Positions 54,393-62,246 of a stretch of DNA of 64,000 nt are shown in pieces (position 1 is the first letter of the stretch; each line of letters begins with the position of its first letter). The notes under the pieces were generated by a model. The model did no database searches, was not told the DNA's origin, and saw nothing but the letters and a program-made list of their open reading frames with translations. Source of the stretch: Oscillospiraceae bacterium (lineage in GTDB: Bacteria; Bacillota; Clostridia; Oscillospirales; Oscillospiraceae); contig JAFUFT010000067.1 in the NCBI GenBank assembly GCA_017469795.1, forward strand, positions 1-64,000, given 5' to 3'. The position numbers and the translations under genes were made by a program.

Positions 54393-55325
54393 CTACAGTT
54401 TCTCACAGACCCGCAGCTTGGCGCTGCGGGCGCGGGGATTCTCGTCCAGTTCCTCCTGTCCGGATACCACCGGCTTTCTGGTAAGGATCTTCACCTGAGG
54501 CTTTTTCCCGCAGACACATACCGGAAATTCCGGCGGACAGGTGCAGCCCTTTGCAGCAGCGTTCATGGCAACTTTGACGATACGGTCCTCCAGAGAGTGG
54601 AAGGTGATCACCGCCAGACGGCCGCCCGGCGCAAGGTTGGGGATCGCGGCTTCCATCATATCCCGCACCGCCCCCAGCTCGTCGTTTACCGCGATTCGGA
54701 TCGCCTGGAAAGTTCGCTTGGCCGGGTGCTGCTTTTCCCGGAGTGCCTGGGGCGGCATGGCGCTGCGGATCACATCCACAAGCTCCAGCGTCGTCCCGAC
54801 GGGCTTTTCCTGCCGCCGGCGGTCGATGGCCGCGGCGATCTGCGGAGCATAGCGCTCCTCCCCGTATTCGTAAAGGATCCGCCGGAGCTCCTCCCGGGGC
54901 CACTGGTTCACCACCTCATAGGCCGTGAGCCGGTCCTCCCGGTTCATCCGCATATCCAGCGGCGCGTCGGCCATATAGGAAAACCCCCTGGCCCCATCAT
55001 CCAGCTGGGGCGAGGAGACCCCCAGATCAAAGAGCATTCCATCCACTGCAGGGATCTCCAGATCCCGCAGGATCCGATCCAGATCCCGGAAGTTCCCATG
55101 GACCAGCGTCACCCGGTCCCGATACGGAGCAAGACGATCTCCGGCAGCCTCCAGCGCAGCGGTATCCCGGTCCACGCCGATCAGCCGCCCTGTGGTCAGG
55201 CGGCGGGCGATTTCCATGGAATGGCCGGCGCCGCCCAGCGTCCCGTCCAGATAGATCCCCTCGGGGCGGATGTTCAGCGCCTGGATACACTCCTCCAGCA
55301 GTACTGATTTATGCGAAAACTCCAT
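54393..55325 (-). CDS. rsmH: 16S rRNA (cytosine1402-N4)-methyltransferase RsmH
   Basis: Methylates N4 of C1402 in the ribosome decoding site. The 310-residue protein has HKSVLLEECIQAL at the start, YLDGTLGGAGHS for S-adenosylmethionine and FDLGVSSPQLD; it ends with the cysteine-rich GCTCPPEFPVCVCGKKP segment. It is the first gene of the division cluster. The mraZ gene that commonly precedes it is absent and a promoter lies directly upstream. Confidence 0.97.
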   Translation of the reverse strand: MEFSHKSVLLEECIQALNIRPEGIYLDGTLGGAGHSMEIARRLTTGRLIGVDRDTAALEAAGDRLAPYRDRVTLVHGNFRDLDRILRDLEIPAVDGMLFDLGVSSPQLDDGARGFSYMADAPLDMRMNREDRLTAYEVVNQWPREELRRILYEYGEERYAPQIAAAIDRRRQEKPVGTTLELVDVIRSAMPPQALREKQHPAKRTFQAIRIAVNDELGAVRDMMEAAIPNLAPGGRLAVITFHSLEDRIVKVAMNAAAKGCTCPPEFPVCVCGKKPQVKILTRKPVVSGQEELDENPRARSAKLRVCEKL

Positions 55326-55363
55326 GGCAGCCTCCCCGTCCCTGTCGGATAGATTCGATAGAA

Positions 55364-55392
55364 ATTATACCGCACCGGCCATGTAAAAGCAA
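55364..55392 (-). promoter_or_regulatory. Promoter of the division and cell-wall cluster
   Basis: TTGCTT at 55392-55387, a 17-bp spacer and TATAAT at 55369-55364, about 39 bases before rsmH. Confidence 0.8.
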
Positions 55393-55413
55393 GTAGAATC
55401 CGGACGGCAGACG

Positions 55414-55444
55414 AAAACGGCCCGCCGCAAAAGCGGCGAGCCGT
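55414..55444 (-). terminator. Terminator of the ABC permease operon
   Basis: Minus-strand ACGGCTCGCCGC pairs with GCGGCGGGCCGT (one G-T pair) around TTTT, then TTTCGTC. It separates the permeases from rsmH. Confidence 0.82.
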
Positions 55445-55487
55445 CTGAAATTCGTTTCCTCCGGCCGAAGCCGTGGGACAGGATACC

Positions 55488-56384
55488 TTAGCCCTTCAGA
55501 GAGCCGACCATCATGCCCTTGGTGAAATACTTCAGGATGAAGGGGTAGAAGCAGAAAATGGGGAGAATCGCAACTACGATGGTGCAGTACTCGACCAGGT
55601 CGGAGTACTTGGCAAGCTCCGGATCGTAGGTCAGAGAAGAGGAATCGGATTCTGTCAGGATTTCTTTCAGGATAACCTGGAGGGGATACAGCGCACGGGT
55701 CTGCAGATAGATCATCGCTTCGAAGTAGGAGTTCCACTTCATCAGGATGTACTGCAGCGCCAGCACGGCCACGGTAGCCTTTACCAGAGGAATCACGATC
55801 CGGAACAGAATGACAAAGTTTCCGGCGCCGTCGAGACGGGCGGATTCCTCCAGGGAGTCGGGCATACCCTGGATCGCTGTACGGATGATAACCAGGGACA
55901 TGACGTTGACAGCCATGGGAATGATCATAACCCAGCGGGTGTCAAGCATATGCAGACCCTTGATGACCATGTAGGTCGGGATCATACCACCATTGAAGAA
56001 CATGGTGATGGTGATCAGGATCATAATGTACTTCTTCAGGATCAGGCCCTTCCGGGACAGCACGAAGCCGCCCATGGTGCAGACGATGGTGGAGAACGCA
56101 CCGCCCACGGCGCAGTAGAAGATGGTGTTGGCGTAGCCCATGAGCAGGGAGTTGTTGCCGAAGACCATCTTGTAGCCGTACCAGGTGATGGGATGGGCAT
56201 CATCGAAGAGAGGATACAGAATAATGCCGGAGTGCTGCGCCATCAGCGTAGGATCGGACACGGAGGCCCAGATACAGTGCAGCACAGGGAGCAGACAGAT
56301 AATACCAAAGCAGCCGAGGATGATATAGTTGATGACCTCGAACACACGTCTGCTGGGAGTTTTAATCACGAAATTAAGATTCAT
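55488..56384 (-). CDS. Carbohydrate ABC permease (LplC/YtcP-like)
   Basis: The 298-residue inner-membrane subunit of a CUT1-type sugar importer has six helices and the EAA coupling loop ESARLDGAGNFVILFRIVIPL. It is paired with the LplB-like permease 17 bp upstream, and GGGAGGAA precedes the ATG. Neither a binding protein nor an ATPase is next to it. CUT1 permeases of this LplBC type often use a shared MsmK-like ATPase. The sugar is unknown. Confidence 0.9.
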   Translation of the reverse strand: MNLNFVIKTPSRRVFEVINYIILGCFGIICLLPVLHCIWASVSDPTLMAQHSGIILYPLFDDAHPITWYGYKMVFGNNSLLMGYANTIFYCAVGGAFSTIVCTMGGFVLSRKGLILKKYIMILITITMFFNGGMIPTYMVIKGLHMLDTRWVMIIPMAVNVMSLVIIRTAIQGMPDSLEESARLDGAGNFVILFRIVIPLVKATVAVLALQYILMKWNSYFEAMIYLQTRALYPLQVILKEILTESDSSSLTYDPELAKYSDLVEYCTIVVAILPIFCFYPFILKYFTKGMMVGSLKG

Positions 56385-56401
56385 ACTTCAACTTCCTCCC
56401 A

Positions 56402-57316
56402 TCAGAACAGGCTGGTCTCGGAATACTTTCTGGACACGCCGTTGGCGATGAACAGAAGAATCACGTTGACAGCGGAGTTGAAAAGACCAACGGCCGTGGA
56501 ATAGCCGTAGTCCGCTTCCAGCAGGCCCTTGCGGTAAACGAAGGTTCCGATGACGTCGGAGGTTTCGTAAATCAAGGGGTTGTACAGAAGCAGGATCTTT
56601 TCCTGGTTGGCGTTCATCAGGCCGCCGATACGCATGATCAGCATGATGACCACGGTGGGCATAATGCCGGGGATGGTCACGTGCATGGTCTGCTTCCAGC
56701 GGTTGGCACCGTCGATGACCGCGGCCTCGTAGAGCTCCTGATCGATACCGGTGAGGGCTGCCAGGAACAGGATGGAGCCGAAGCCGACCTGCTGCCACAG
56801 ATCAGTCAGGACCATAATGGACCGGAAGTACTCAGGTACCGACAGCAGGTTCTTGGCTTCCCTCAGGAAACCGATGCCGACCAGCAGATCGGTGATAACA
56901 CCATCGCTCGCGACGAAGTCGATGATGATACCGGAGATAACGACGGTAGAGATGAAGTTGGGCATGTAGCTGACGACCTGGATGACTTTCTTATAATACT
57001 CGTTATCCAGCTCATTGAGCAGCAGAGCAAACAGAATCGGTGCAGGGAATCCGAAAATGATGCTGTAGAGGCTCAGGATCAGCGTGTTCTTCAGGACTCG
57101 GATGAAGAACACAGAGCTGAAGAAGGTCACGAAATGCTTCAGACCGACCCACTCGCTCATAAAGACACCGTTCTTCGGCGTAAAGCGTTCGAAGCCGAGA
57201 ACGATACCTGCCATAGGCACATAGTTGAAGATGATGAGGTAGATCACGACGGGAATGATCAGGAGGTAAAGGCCCTTGTTCATTCGCCAGTCGCGCTTTA
57301 ACTCAAGCAATCGCAT
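56402..57316 (-). CDS. Carbohydrate ABC permease (LplB/YteP-like)
   Basis: The 304-residue permease, partner of the next gene, has six helices and the EAA loop EAAVIDGANRWKQTMHVTIPGI. The N-terminus LKRDWRMNKGLYLLIIPVVIYLIIFNYVPMAG is the usual LplB opening. AAAGGAG sits seven bases before the ATG at 57316. It is the first coding gene after a leader of about 350 bases. The codon use is less GC-biased at third positions than in neighbouring genes, suggesting high expression or later arrival. Confidence 0.9.
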   Translation of the reverse strand: MRLLELKRDWRMNKGLYLLIIPVVIYLIIFNYVPMAGIVLGFERFTPKNGVFMSEWVGLKHFVTFFSSVFFIRVLKNTLILSLYSIIFGFPAPILFALLLNELDNEYYKKVIQVVSYMPNFISTVVISGIIIDFVASDGVITDLLVGIGFLREAKNLLSVPEYFRSIMVLTDLWQQVGFGSILFLAALTGIDQELYEAAVIDGANRWKQTMHVTIPGIMPTVVIMLIMRIGGLMNANQEKILLLYNPLIYETSDVIGTFVYRKGLLEADYGYSTAVGLFNSAVNVILLFIANGVSRKYSETSLF

Positions 57317-57506
57317 GCCAATTCTCCTTTACTTAATTGGTTTGCATTTCTGCATTTTTCACGTTCCCCATTCGCCGCGGAGCGCGGCGTCGCACGAAGT
57401 CAAAAATGCCACGTTACGGTTCGCTTTGGCACCGTGCAAGAGGGTTTGGGCCTCAGGCCCATGTGCGTTTCGCGAACAGAACCCGCCGCATCTGCCTAAT
57501 CGGCCC

Positions 57507-57557
57507 TCAACCTGCACAAAGAGAACCGAGATGCTGCGATTCCATCCTTCGTGGCAT
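57507..57557 (-). CDS. Putative 16-residue leader peptide
   Basis: A tiny frame, MPRRMESQHLGSLCAG, has AAGGAG three bases before its ATG. It lies in the leader of the sugar-permease operon, about 190 bases before the first permease, with inverted repeats between them. This is the layout of translation-coupled attenuation or of a regulatory upstream frame. It has no run of one amino acid that would name an effector. Its reality is suggested only by the ribosome site and position. Confidence 0.4.
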   Translation of the reverse strand: MPRRMESQHLGSLCAG

Positions 57558-57673
57558 TCTCTCCTTTCTGAAGTGAAATCAACGCGCGCCCGCCAGGAAA
57601 GACCGATAATTGGATGGCACGGTCTTTTGCCTTACCCATTGGGCACAGTGACGGCTTTCGCCTATCAAAGAAG

Positions 57674-57701
57674 ATTATAGCATAATTTGCACGTTTTACA
57701 A
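57674..57701 (-). promoter_or_regulatory. Promoter of the ABC permease operon
   Basis: TTGTAA at 57701-57696, a 16-bp spacer and TATAAT at 57679-57674. The start site would be about 350 bases before the first permease. Confidence 0.7.
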
Positions 57702-57837
57702 GTCATAATTCATAATTTTTGTCAAAAAATTTGTCTATTTCTCCGTGGACCATAGCATTATCCACAAATTAAGCACACAAAACCTGTCAATTCCGTGCGT
57801 ATTTTTGAGTGTTCAAACCTTTTGCTGTCTCACTTTT

Positions 57838-57878
57838 TCAAAAGTGATTTACTCGGTTTTTGTGAAAATCTATCACTT
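57838..57878. repeat. AT-rich inverted repeat
   Basis: AAAAGTGAT and ATCACTTTT are separated by about 23 bases between the permease promoter and the Clp terminator. It may be an operator or a weak terminator. Confidence 0.4.
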
Positions 57879-57953
57879 TTTTTACTATTTTTCTTTTTTT
57901 CGTCAGAATGCACACAGGGCTTTCCTGTTGGATCTTATGCGCCAGATCTGCCC

Positions 57954-57995
57954 AAAAGAACGGGAGCCGGCCCCCTGTTCGGGAGAACCGGCTCC
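57954..57995 (-). terminator. Terminator of the Clp-type ATPase gene
   Basis: Minus-strand GGAGCCGG/CCGGCTCC stem around a 17-base loop that can pair further, then CGTTCTTTT. Confidence 0.7.
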
Positions 57996-57998
57996 TGT

Positions 57999-59864
57999 CT
58001 ATACGGTCATGTGCAGTCCATCGGCTCCGGGACTGACCCGGGCCTTTCCCATCCATCGTCCCTCCGCCATCAGCCGTGCCAGCGGCTCCGCCAGTTCCCG
58101 ATCCAGGGTCCGGCGGAAGCTTCTGACGCCGTAGCCGTCCGACTTCCATCTGCTGCAGAGAAACTCTGCCACGCCGGGTTCCAGTTCCAGTGTCCGTCCT
58201 TCCCGCTCCACCTGCCGGCAGAAATCCAGGAGCATTTTCCGGGCAATAGCCCTTCTCGCCTCCTCATTTGGCCGCACGAAGGGCACCACTGCGTCCAGGC
58301 GTCCGAGAAACTCCTTGGAAAAGGCAGCGCTCAATTCCCGGTGCAGTCCCGCATCCCGGTCCGGTTCTCCTGCGGCAAACCCCAGCGGGGCGCCCTCCCG
58401 GTTGATGGTTTCAGCTCCCAGGTTGCAGGTCATGACCACGACGGTATTCCGAAAGTCCACCGCGGTTCCCTCCGCATCCGTCAGCTGTCCCTCCTCCATG
58501 ATTTGCAGCAGCAGCGCTCGCACGTCTTCATGGGCCTTCTCCATCTCATCGAACAGCACCAGCGACCAGGGCTGCCGCCGCACCTTTTCCGTGAGCACGC
58601 CGCCCTCCCCGTAGCCGGCATATCCGGGCGGTGCACCGATGAGGCCGGCGGCGCCGCTCTTTTCACTGTACTCGGTCATATCCAGACGGATCATGGCTTC
58701 CCTCCGCCCAAAGAGTTCCTCCGCCAATGCCCGGCAGAGCTCCGTTTTGCCCACGCCGCTGGGCCCGGCAAGCAGGAAGCATCCCCTCGGTCGGTTCTCA
58801 CCGCCCAGTCCCATCTGTCCCCGCAGCAGGGCGCTCACAACGGTCCGGATCGCCGGCTCCTGTCCCAGCACTCTTTGCCGCAGCCGCTGTTCCAGCCCCC
58901 TGAACCGTTCCCCGGGCAGACCTCTTATCGTCTCTGCCGGGATCCCTGTCCGCCGGGACACCGCCGCTGCCATGTGCCGGGCTTCCACCTGTCTGCTGTG
59001 CCCGATCTCCAGATAACGTCTGGTTCGGGATGCCCGGGTCATCATTCCCGATTCCGCCTGCAGACGCACCATGGACGCCGCTTCGTCCATCAGGTCCACG
59101 GCACGATCCGGCCAGGACCGCTCCTGAAAGTACCTTCCGGAAAGTCCCACCGCCGCCTCCAGCGCCCGGTCTGTGTACCGGACTCCGTGATACGCTTCAA
59201 ATTCCGGCTGCAGACCCTTGAGGATTCCCAGCGTCTCCGCCGCCGTTGGCTCCGGCACCTCCACCCGGGTAAACCGCCGGGACAGGGCCGCGTCTTTTTC
59301 GATATGCTTTCTGTACTCCTTATCCGTGGTGGCGCCGATCATCTGGATCTCGCCTCGGCCCAGGGCCGGTTTGAGGATGTTCGCCGCGTCGATGGCCCCC
59401 TCTGCCGAGCCCGCCCCTACAATGGTATGCATCTCGTCCACAAACAGGATCACGTTCCCCGCCCGGATCACCTCATCGAGAATGTCCCGGAGCCGCTCTT
59501 CAAACTCTCCACGGTATTTTGTCCCCGCCACCAGCGAGGACATATACATGGCCACGATCCGCTTTTCCCGGAGCTGCTCCGGCACCTGGTCCCGGGCGAT
59601 CAGCTGCGCCAGCTTTTCCGCCAGCGCCGTCTTTCCCACCCCCGGCTTACCCACCAGCGCGGGGTTGTTTTTTGTCTTGCGGCACAGGATCTCCATCACC
59701 TGCTCCAGTTCCCGGTTCCTGCCGATCACTGTTGGGAGCAGTCCCTGCGCCGCCTGCTCCGTCAGATCCATGCTGAACCGGTCCAGCAGTTTTGTCGTCT
59801 CTCCGCCGGGTTGTCTGGGTTTTGGGGCGGTCTCCAGCCCGCGGCTTCCTCCGAATCTGCCCAT
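57999..59864 (-). CDS. Compact Clp/Hsp100 AAA+ ATPase lacking N-domain and long middle domain
   Basis: Protein-unfolding ATPase of the ClpA/ClpC class, 621 residues against about 810 for ClpC. D1 has Walker A GKPGVGKT at 72-79 and LFVDEMHTIVGAG; D2 has GPSGVGKTEL near 360 and LFDEMEKAHEDV. The N-terminal substrate domain is missing: only a Gly/Arg-rich tail of about 25 residues precedes D1. The ClpC coiled-coil middle domain is reduced to a short basic stretch near 290-310. No clear ClpP-binding L/I-G-F/L loop was identified in D2. AAAGGATGG precedes the ATG. Confidence 0.88.
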   Translation of the reverse strand: MGRFGGSRGLETAPKPRQPGGETTKLLDRFSMDLTEQAAQGLLPTVIGRNRELEQVMEILCRKTKNNPALVGKPGVGKTALAEKLAQLIARDQVPEQLREKRIVAMYMSSLVAGTKYRGEFEERLRDILDEVIRAGNVILFVDEMHTIVGAGSAEGAIDAANILKPALGRGEIQMIGATTDKEYRKHIEKDAALSRRFTRVEVPEPTAAETLGILKGLQPEFEAYHGVRYTDRALEAAVGLSGRYFQERSWPDRAVDLMDEAASMVRLQAESGMMTRASRTRRYLEIGHSRQVEARHMAAAVSRRTGIPAETIRGLPGERFRGLEQRLRQRVLGQEPAIRTVVSALLRGQMGLGGENRPRGCFLLAGPSGVGKTELCRALAEELFGRREAMIRLDMTEYSEKSGAAGLIGAPPGYAGYGEGGVLTEKVRRQPWSLVLFDEMEKAHEDVRALLLQIMEEGQLTDAEGTAVDFRNTVVVMTCNLGAETINREGAPLGFAAGEPDRDAGLHRELSAAFSKEFLGRLDAVVPFVRPNEEARRAIARKMLLDFCRQVEREGRTLELEPGVAEFLCSRWKSDGYGVRSFRRTLDRELAEPLARLMAEGRWMGKARVSPGADGLHMTV

Positions 59865-59945
59865 GGGTCACCATCCTTTCCCGTTCATGATTTCCATTTC
59901 CATCCATTTCAATTCCGGTCCGGAGGGTTTTTTGCGCAAAAAGAA

Positions 59946-59973
59946 TTGCAATTTCAAAAATCCGTGATACAAT
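59946..59973 (+). promoter_or_regulatory. Promoter of the ferredoxin gene
   Basis: TTGCAA, a 16-bp spacer and TACAAT, about 53 bases before the ATG. Confidence 0.72.
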
Positions 59974-60025
59974 GGGGGCAAAGGACCCCCAAAGGTCTGG
60001 ATTTGTGTATTTGGAGGTGTACATA

Positions 60026-60196
60026 ATGGCATACGTAATCGGTGATGACTGCATTTCCTGCGGTCTGTGCGCCAGCAACTGTCCTGTGGAGGCCATCGCT
60101 CCCGGCGATGAGCACTATGTGATCGATCCTGACACCTGCATTGAGTGCGGCACCTGCGCGGACAACTGTCCCGTGGAGACCATCTCTCAGGGTTGA
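60026..60196 (+). CDS. 2[4Fe-4S] ferredoxin
   Basis: Small electron carrier of clostridial type, 56 residues. It holds two C-x-x-C-x-x-C-x-x-x-C-P clusters (CISCGLCASNCP and CIECGTCADNCP) in a duplicated fold. It would carry electrons for pyruvate:ferredoxin oxidoreductase, hydrogenase or similar enzymes. GGAGG lies eight bases before the ATG. It has its own promoter and terminator. Confidence 0.96.
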   Translation: MAYVIGDDCISCGLCASNCPVEAIAPGDEHYVIDPDTCIECGTCADNCPVETISQG

Positions 60197-60211
60197 TAAC
60201 GACCGGAATCT

Positions 60212-60243
60212 GAGCGCCGTTCTTGGAGCGGCGCTCCTTTTCC
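60212..60243 (+). terminator. Terminator of the ferredoxin gene
   Basis: GAGCGCCG/CGGCGCTC stem with a nine-base loop then CTTTTCC. The next gene follows within 30 bases. Confidence 0.75.
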
Positions 60244-60268
60244 TGCCCGCAACGGGAAAGGAGTCATC

Positions 60269-60976
60269 ATGTCACAATCTCTCTGGGATGGCGGTCCCGT
60301 GCTCCATCAGGCGCCGGACGTGTTCCCCCTCGGGACGGATTCCATCCTGCTGGCGGACTTTGCGCGGCCGGGCAAGGCCGAACGGATTCTCGACCTGGGC
60401 ACCGGCGGCGGAACGCTGCCTGTGCTGATGGGCTTCGGCCGTCCCGACCTTCGTTTTACCGCTGTGGAAAACGATCCCGCCGCCTGCCGTCTGGCCCGAA
60501 AAAACCTTGCAGAGAACGGCATCGCCGCGGAGCTTCTGGAGACGGATCTCAGGAATTACCGGGAGATCCTCCCGGCGGGAGCTTTTGATCTGACCGTTTC
60601 CAACCCGCCTTATTTCGACCAATCCGGCGGACTGGTGTCCAAAAAACTGGGCCTTGCCCGCTCTGACCGGGGCTGCACTCTCGCCGAGCTGTGCGCCGCT
60701 GCCGCCTGGGCCACCCGCTGGGGCGGGCGTCTCTGTCTGGTCTTCCGTCCGGAACGTATCCCTGCGCTGTTTGCCGCCCTGGAGGACGCCGGGTTCGCGG
60801 TCAAGCGCCTTCGTCCCGTACACCACAGTCCGGATAAGTCTGCCAATCTGCTTCTGATTGAGGCCAGACGGGGCGGAAATCCGGGCCTGCGCTGGGAGGA
60901 GGATCTCTTTCTGCACACGGCGGACGGTCTTGACTCCCCGGAAGTCCTTCGCATTTATCACCGTACAAAGGAGTGA
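60269..60976 (+). CDS. TrmN6-like tRNA adenine-N6 methyltransferase (YabB/YfiC family)
   Basis: S-adenosylmethionine-dependent N6-adenine methylase; the E. coli relative modifies A37 of tRNA-Val. The 235-residue protein has PLGTDSILLADFA near 20, ILDLGTGGGTLPVLM (S-adenosylmethionine site) near 40, and the N-P-P-Y catalytic motif SNPPYFDQSGG near 110. It starts with AAAGGAG upstream and is followed 4 bp later by rsmI. The same pair precedes abrB in Bacillus subtilis (yabB, yabC). Confidence 0.92.
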   Translation: MSQSLWDGGPVLHQAPDVFPLGTDSILLADFARPGKAERILDLGTGGGTLPVLMGFGRPDLRFTAVENDPAACRLARKNLAENGIAAELLETDLRNYREILPAGAFDLTVSNPPYFDQSGGLVSKKLGLARSDRGCTLAELCAAAAWATRWGGRLCLVFRPERIPALFAALEDAGFAVKRLRPVHHSPDKSANLLLIEARRGGNPGLRWEEDLFLHTADGLDSPEVLRIYHRTKE

Positions 60977-60980
60977 CACT

Positions 60981-61817
60981 ATGGCCGGAACACTGATCCT
61001 GGTCCCCACCCCCATTGGAAATCTGGGCGATATCTCCCCCCGGGCGGCCGAAGCTCTGGCCAGGGCCGATTTCATCGCGGCGGAGGACACCCGGGTCTCC
61101 ATCAAGCTGCTGAACCATCTGGGGCTGAAGAAGCCGCTGGTCAGCTACTATGAACACAATAAGGTCACAAGCGGCGCCGCAATTGTGGAACGGCTGAAGG
61201 CCGGAGAGAACTGCGCGTTGGTCACCGACGCCGGAACGCCCGCCATTTCCGATCCCGGCGAGGACCTGGTCCGGCTGTGCGCCGAGGCAGGTCTCACCGT
61301 GACAGCGATCCCCGGTCCCTGCGCCGCCATTACCGCGCTGGCTATCTCCGGACTCCCCACGGGGCGCTTCACCTTTGAAGGGTTTCTGTCCATCAACAAA
61401 AAATCCCGCCGGGAGCATCTGGACTCCCTGCGGAACGAAACCAGGACGATGATCTTTTACGAGGCGCCCCATAAGCTCATTGCCACATTGGGGGATTTTC
61501 AGAAAACCTTCGGCCCGGACCGGCAGATCACCCTTTGCCGGGAACTGACCAAACTCCACGAGGAAGCGCTGCGGATGACGCTGTCTCAAGCTGTGGAGTA
61601 TTACCGCTCCACGGAGCCCCGGGGCGAATATGTACTGATCCTGCGGGGGGCGGAAAAGCCGGCGGAGGAAGGCCCCTCCCTGGAGGAGGGACTTCAGCAG
61701 GTCCGGCTGCTCCGGCAGGAGGGTCTGAGCCTCAAGGACGCGGTAAAACAGGTCAGCAAAGCCTGCGGCATCCCGAAAAACACATTATATGAGGCTGCGC
61801 TGTCACAGCAGCCATAA
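60981..61817 (+). CDS. rsmI: 16S rRNA (cytidine1402-2'-O)-methyltransferase RsmI
   Basis: Methylates the ribose of C1402, complementing RsmH on the same nucleotide. The 278-residue protein has VPTPIGNLGDISPRA at 8-22, AEDTRVSIKLLNHLG, VTDAGTPAISDPG and IPGPCAAITALAISGLP. A short C-terminal helix domain ends AVKQVSKACGIPKNTLYEAAL, which looks like a helix-turn-helix and is common in the family. The ATG at 60981 follows AAAGGAG. Confidence 0.97.
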   Translation: MAGTLILVPTPIGNLGDISPRAAEALARADFIAAEDTRVSIKLLNHLGLKKPLVSYYEHNKVTSGAAIVERLKAGENCALVTDAGTPAISDPGEDLVRLCAEAGLTVTAIPGPCAAITALAISGLPTGRFTFEGFLSINKKSRREHLDSLRNETRTMIFYEAPHKLIATLGDFQKTFGPDRQITLCRELTKLHEEALRMTLSQAVEYYRSTEPRGEYVLILRGAEKPAEEGPSLEEGLQQVRLLRQEGLSLKDAVKQVSKACGIPKNTLYEAALSQQP

Positions 61818-61851
61818 AAAAACACCGTGGTTCCTTCCACGGTGTTTTTTT
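61816..61851. terminator. Bidirectional terminator between rsmI and abrB
   Basis: A 14-bp perfect stem AAAAAACACCGTGG with its complement around TTCCTT. It is A-rich and T-rich at the two ends and serves convergent genes. Confidence 0.92.
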
Positions 61852-61852
61852 C

Positions 61853-62095
61853 TCACATTTTTTTCATTTCCTCGAGGCAGGAGCGGCAGATGTTCCGGCC
61901 CTTATAGCTCAGGACGTCCTTGGCATCCCCGCAGAACACACAGGCTGGCTCGTATTTTTTGAGAATAATCGTAGAGCCATCCACATAGATTTCCAGAGAA
62001 TCACGTTCTGCGATCTCCAGTGTCCGACGGAGCTCGATAGGCAAGACAATGCGCCCGAGCTCGTCAACTTTTCTGACGATTCCGGTAGATTTCAT
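61853..62095 (-). CDS. AbrB-family transition-state regulator with C-terminal Cys4 motif
   Basis: The 80-residue DNA-binding protein has the AbrB swapped-hairpin barrel at 1-50 (KSTGIVRKVDELGRIVLPIELRRTL, nearly identical to AbrB/Abh). A short C-terminal segment then carries C-x2-C-x14-C-x2-C (CVFC...CRSC), likely a zinc knuckle absent from Bacillus AbrB. It is encoded opposite rsmI, the same neighbour as in Bacillus. Related proteins repress sporulation and stationary-phase genes. Confidence 0.93.
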   Translation of the reverse strand: MKSTGIVRKVDELGRIVLPIELRRTLEIAERDSLEIYVDGSTIILKKYEPACVFCGDAKDVLSYKGRNICRSCLEEMKKM

Positions 62096-62148
62096 ATTCT
62101 GATCTCCTTTTCCATAACCAATAACATAAAGCCGAATGCTTCTGTCTC

Positions 62149-62176
62149 ATTATAACACAAGGGAGTGCTTTGTCAA
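62149..62176 (-). promoter_or_regulatory. Promoter of the abrB-like gene
   Basis: A perfect TTGACA at 62176-62171, a 16-bp spacer and a perfect TATAAT at 62154-62149. This is one of the strongest-looking promoters in the window. Confidence 0.85.
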
Positions 62177-62246
62177 TGCGTTTTGAGCCAAAAATGGGCA
62201 GATCTGGTCAAAAAATGTGCATAAACGACGAAGGAGTGCGTTCTCA

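Larger units (their letters stand above)
57317..57998 (-). other. Long intergenic and leader region of the ABC permease operon
   Basis: This 680-bp stretch has no normal-size gene. Its left half (57317-57670) is GC-rich with several inverted repeats (for example CGCCGCG/CGCGGCG near 57376-57391 and GGGCCT/AGGCCC near 57449-57463). It is the transcribed leader of the permease operon and contains a 16-codon frame. Its right half (57700-57950) is strongly AT-rich and includes AAAAGTGAT/ATCACTTTT arms at 57838-57878. No known riboswitch was recognised by eye. Confidence 0.6.

Noticed and set aside
57507-57701. Cyclic di-GMP riboswitch in the permease leader
   Set aside because: A GGCGAAAGCC loop suggested it, but the other conserved bases and helices are not there.
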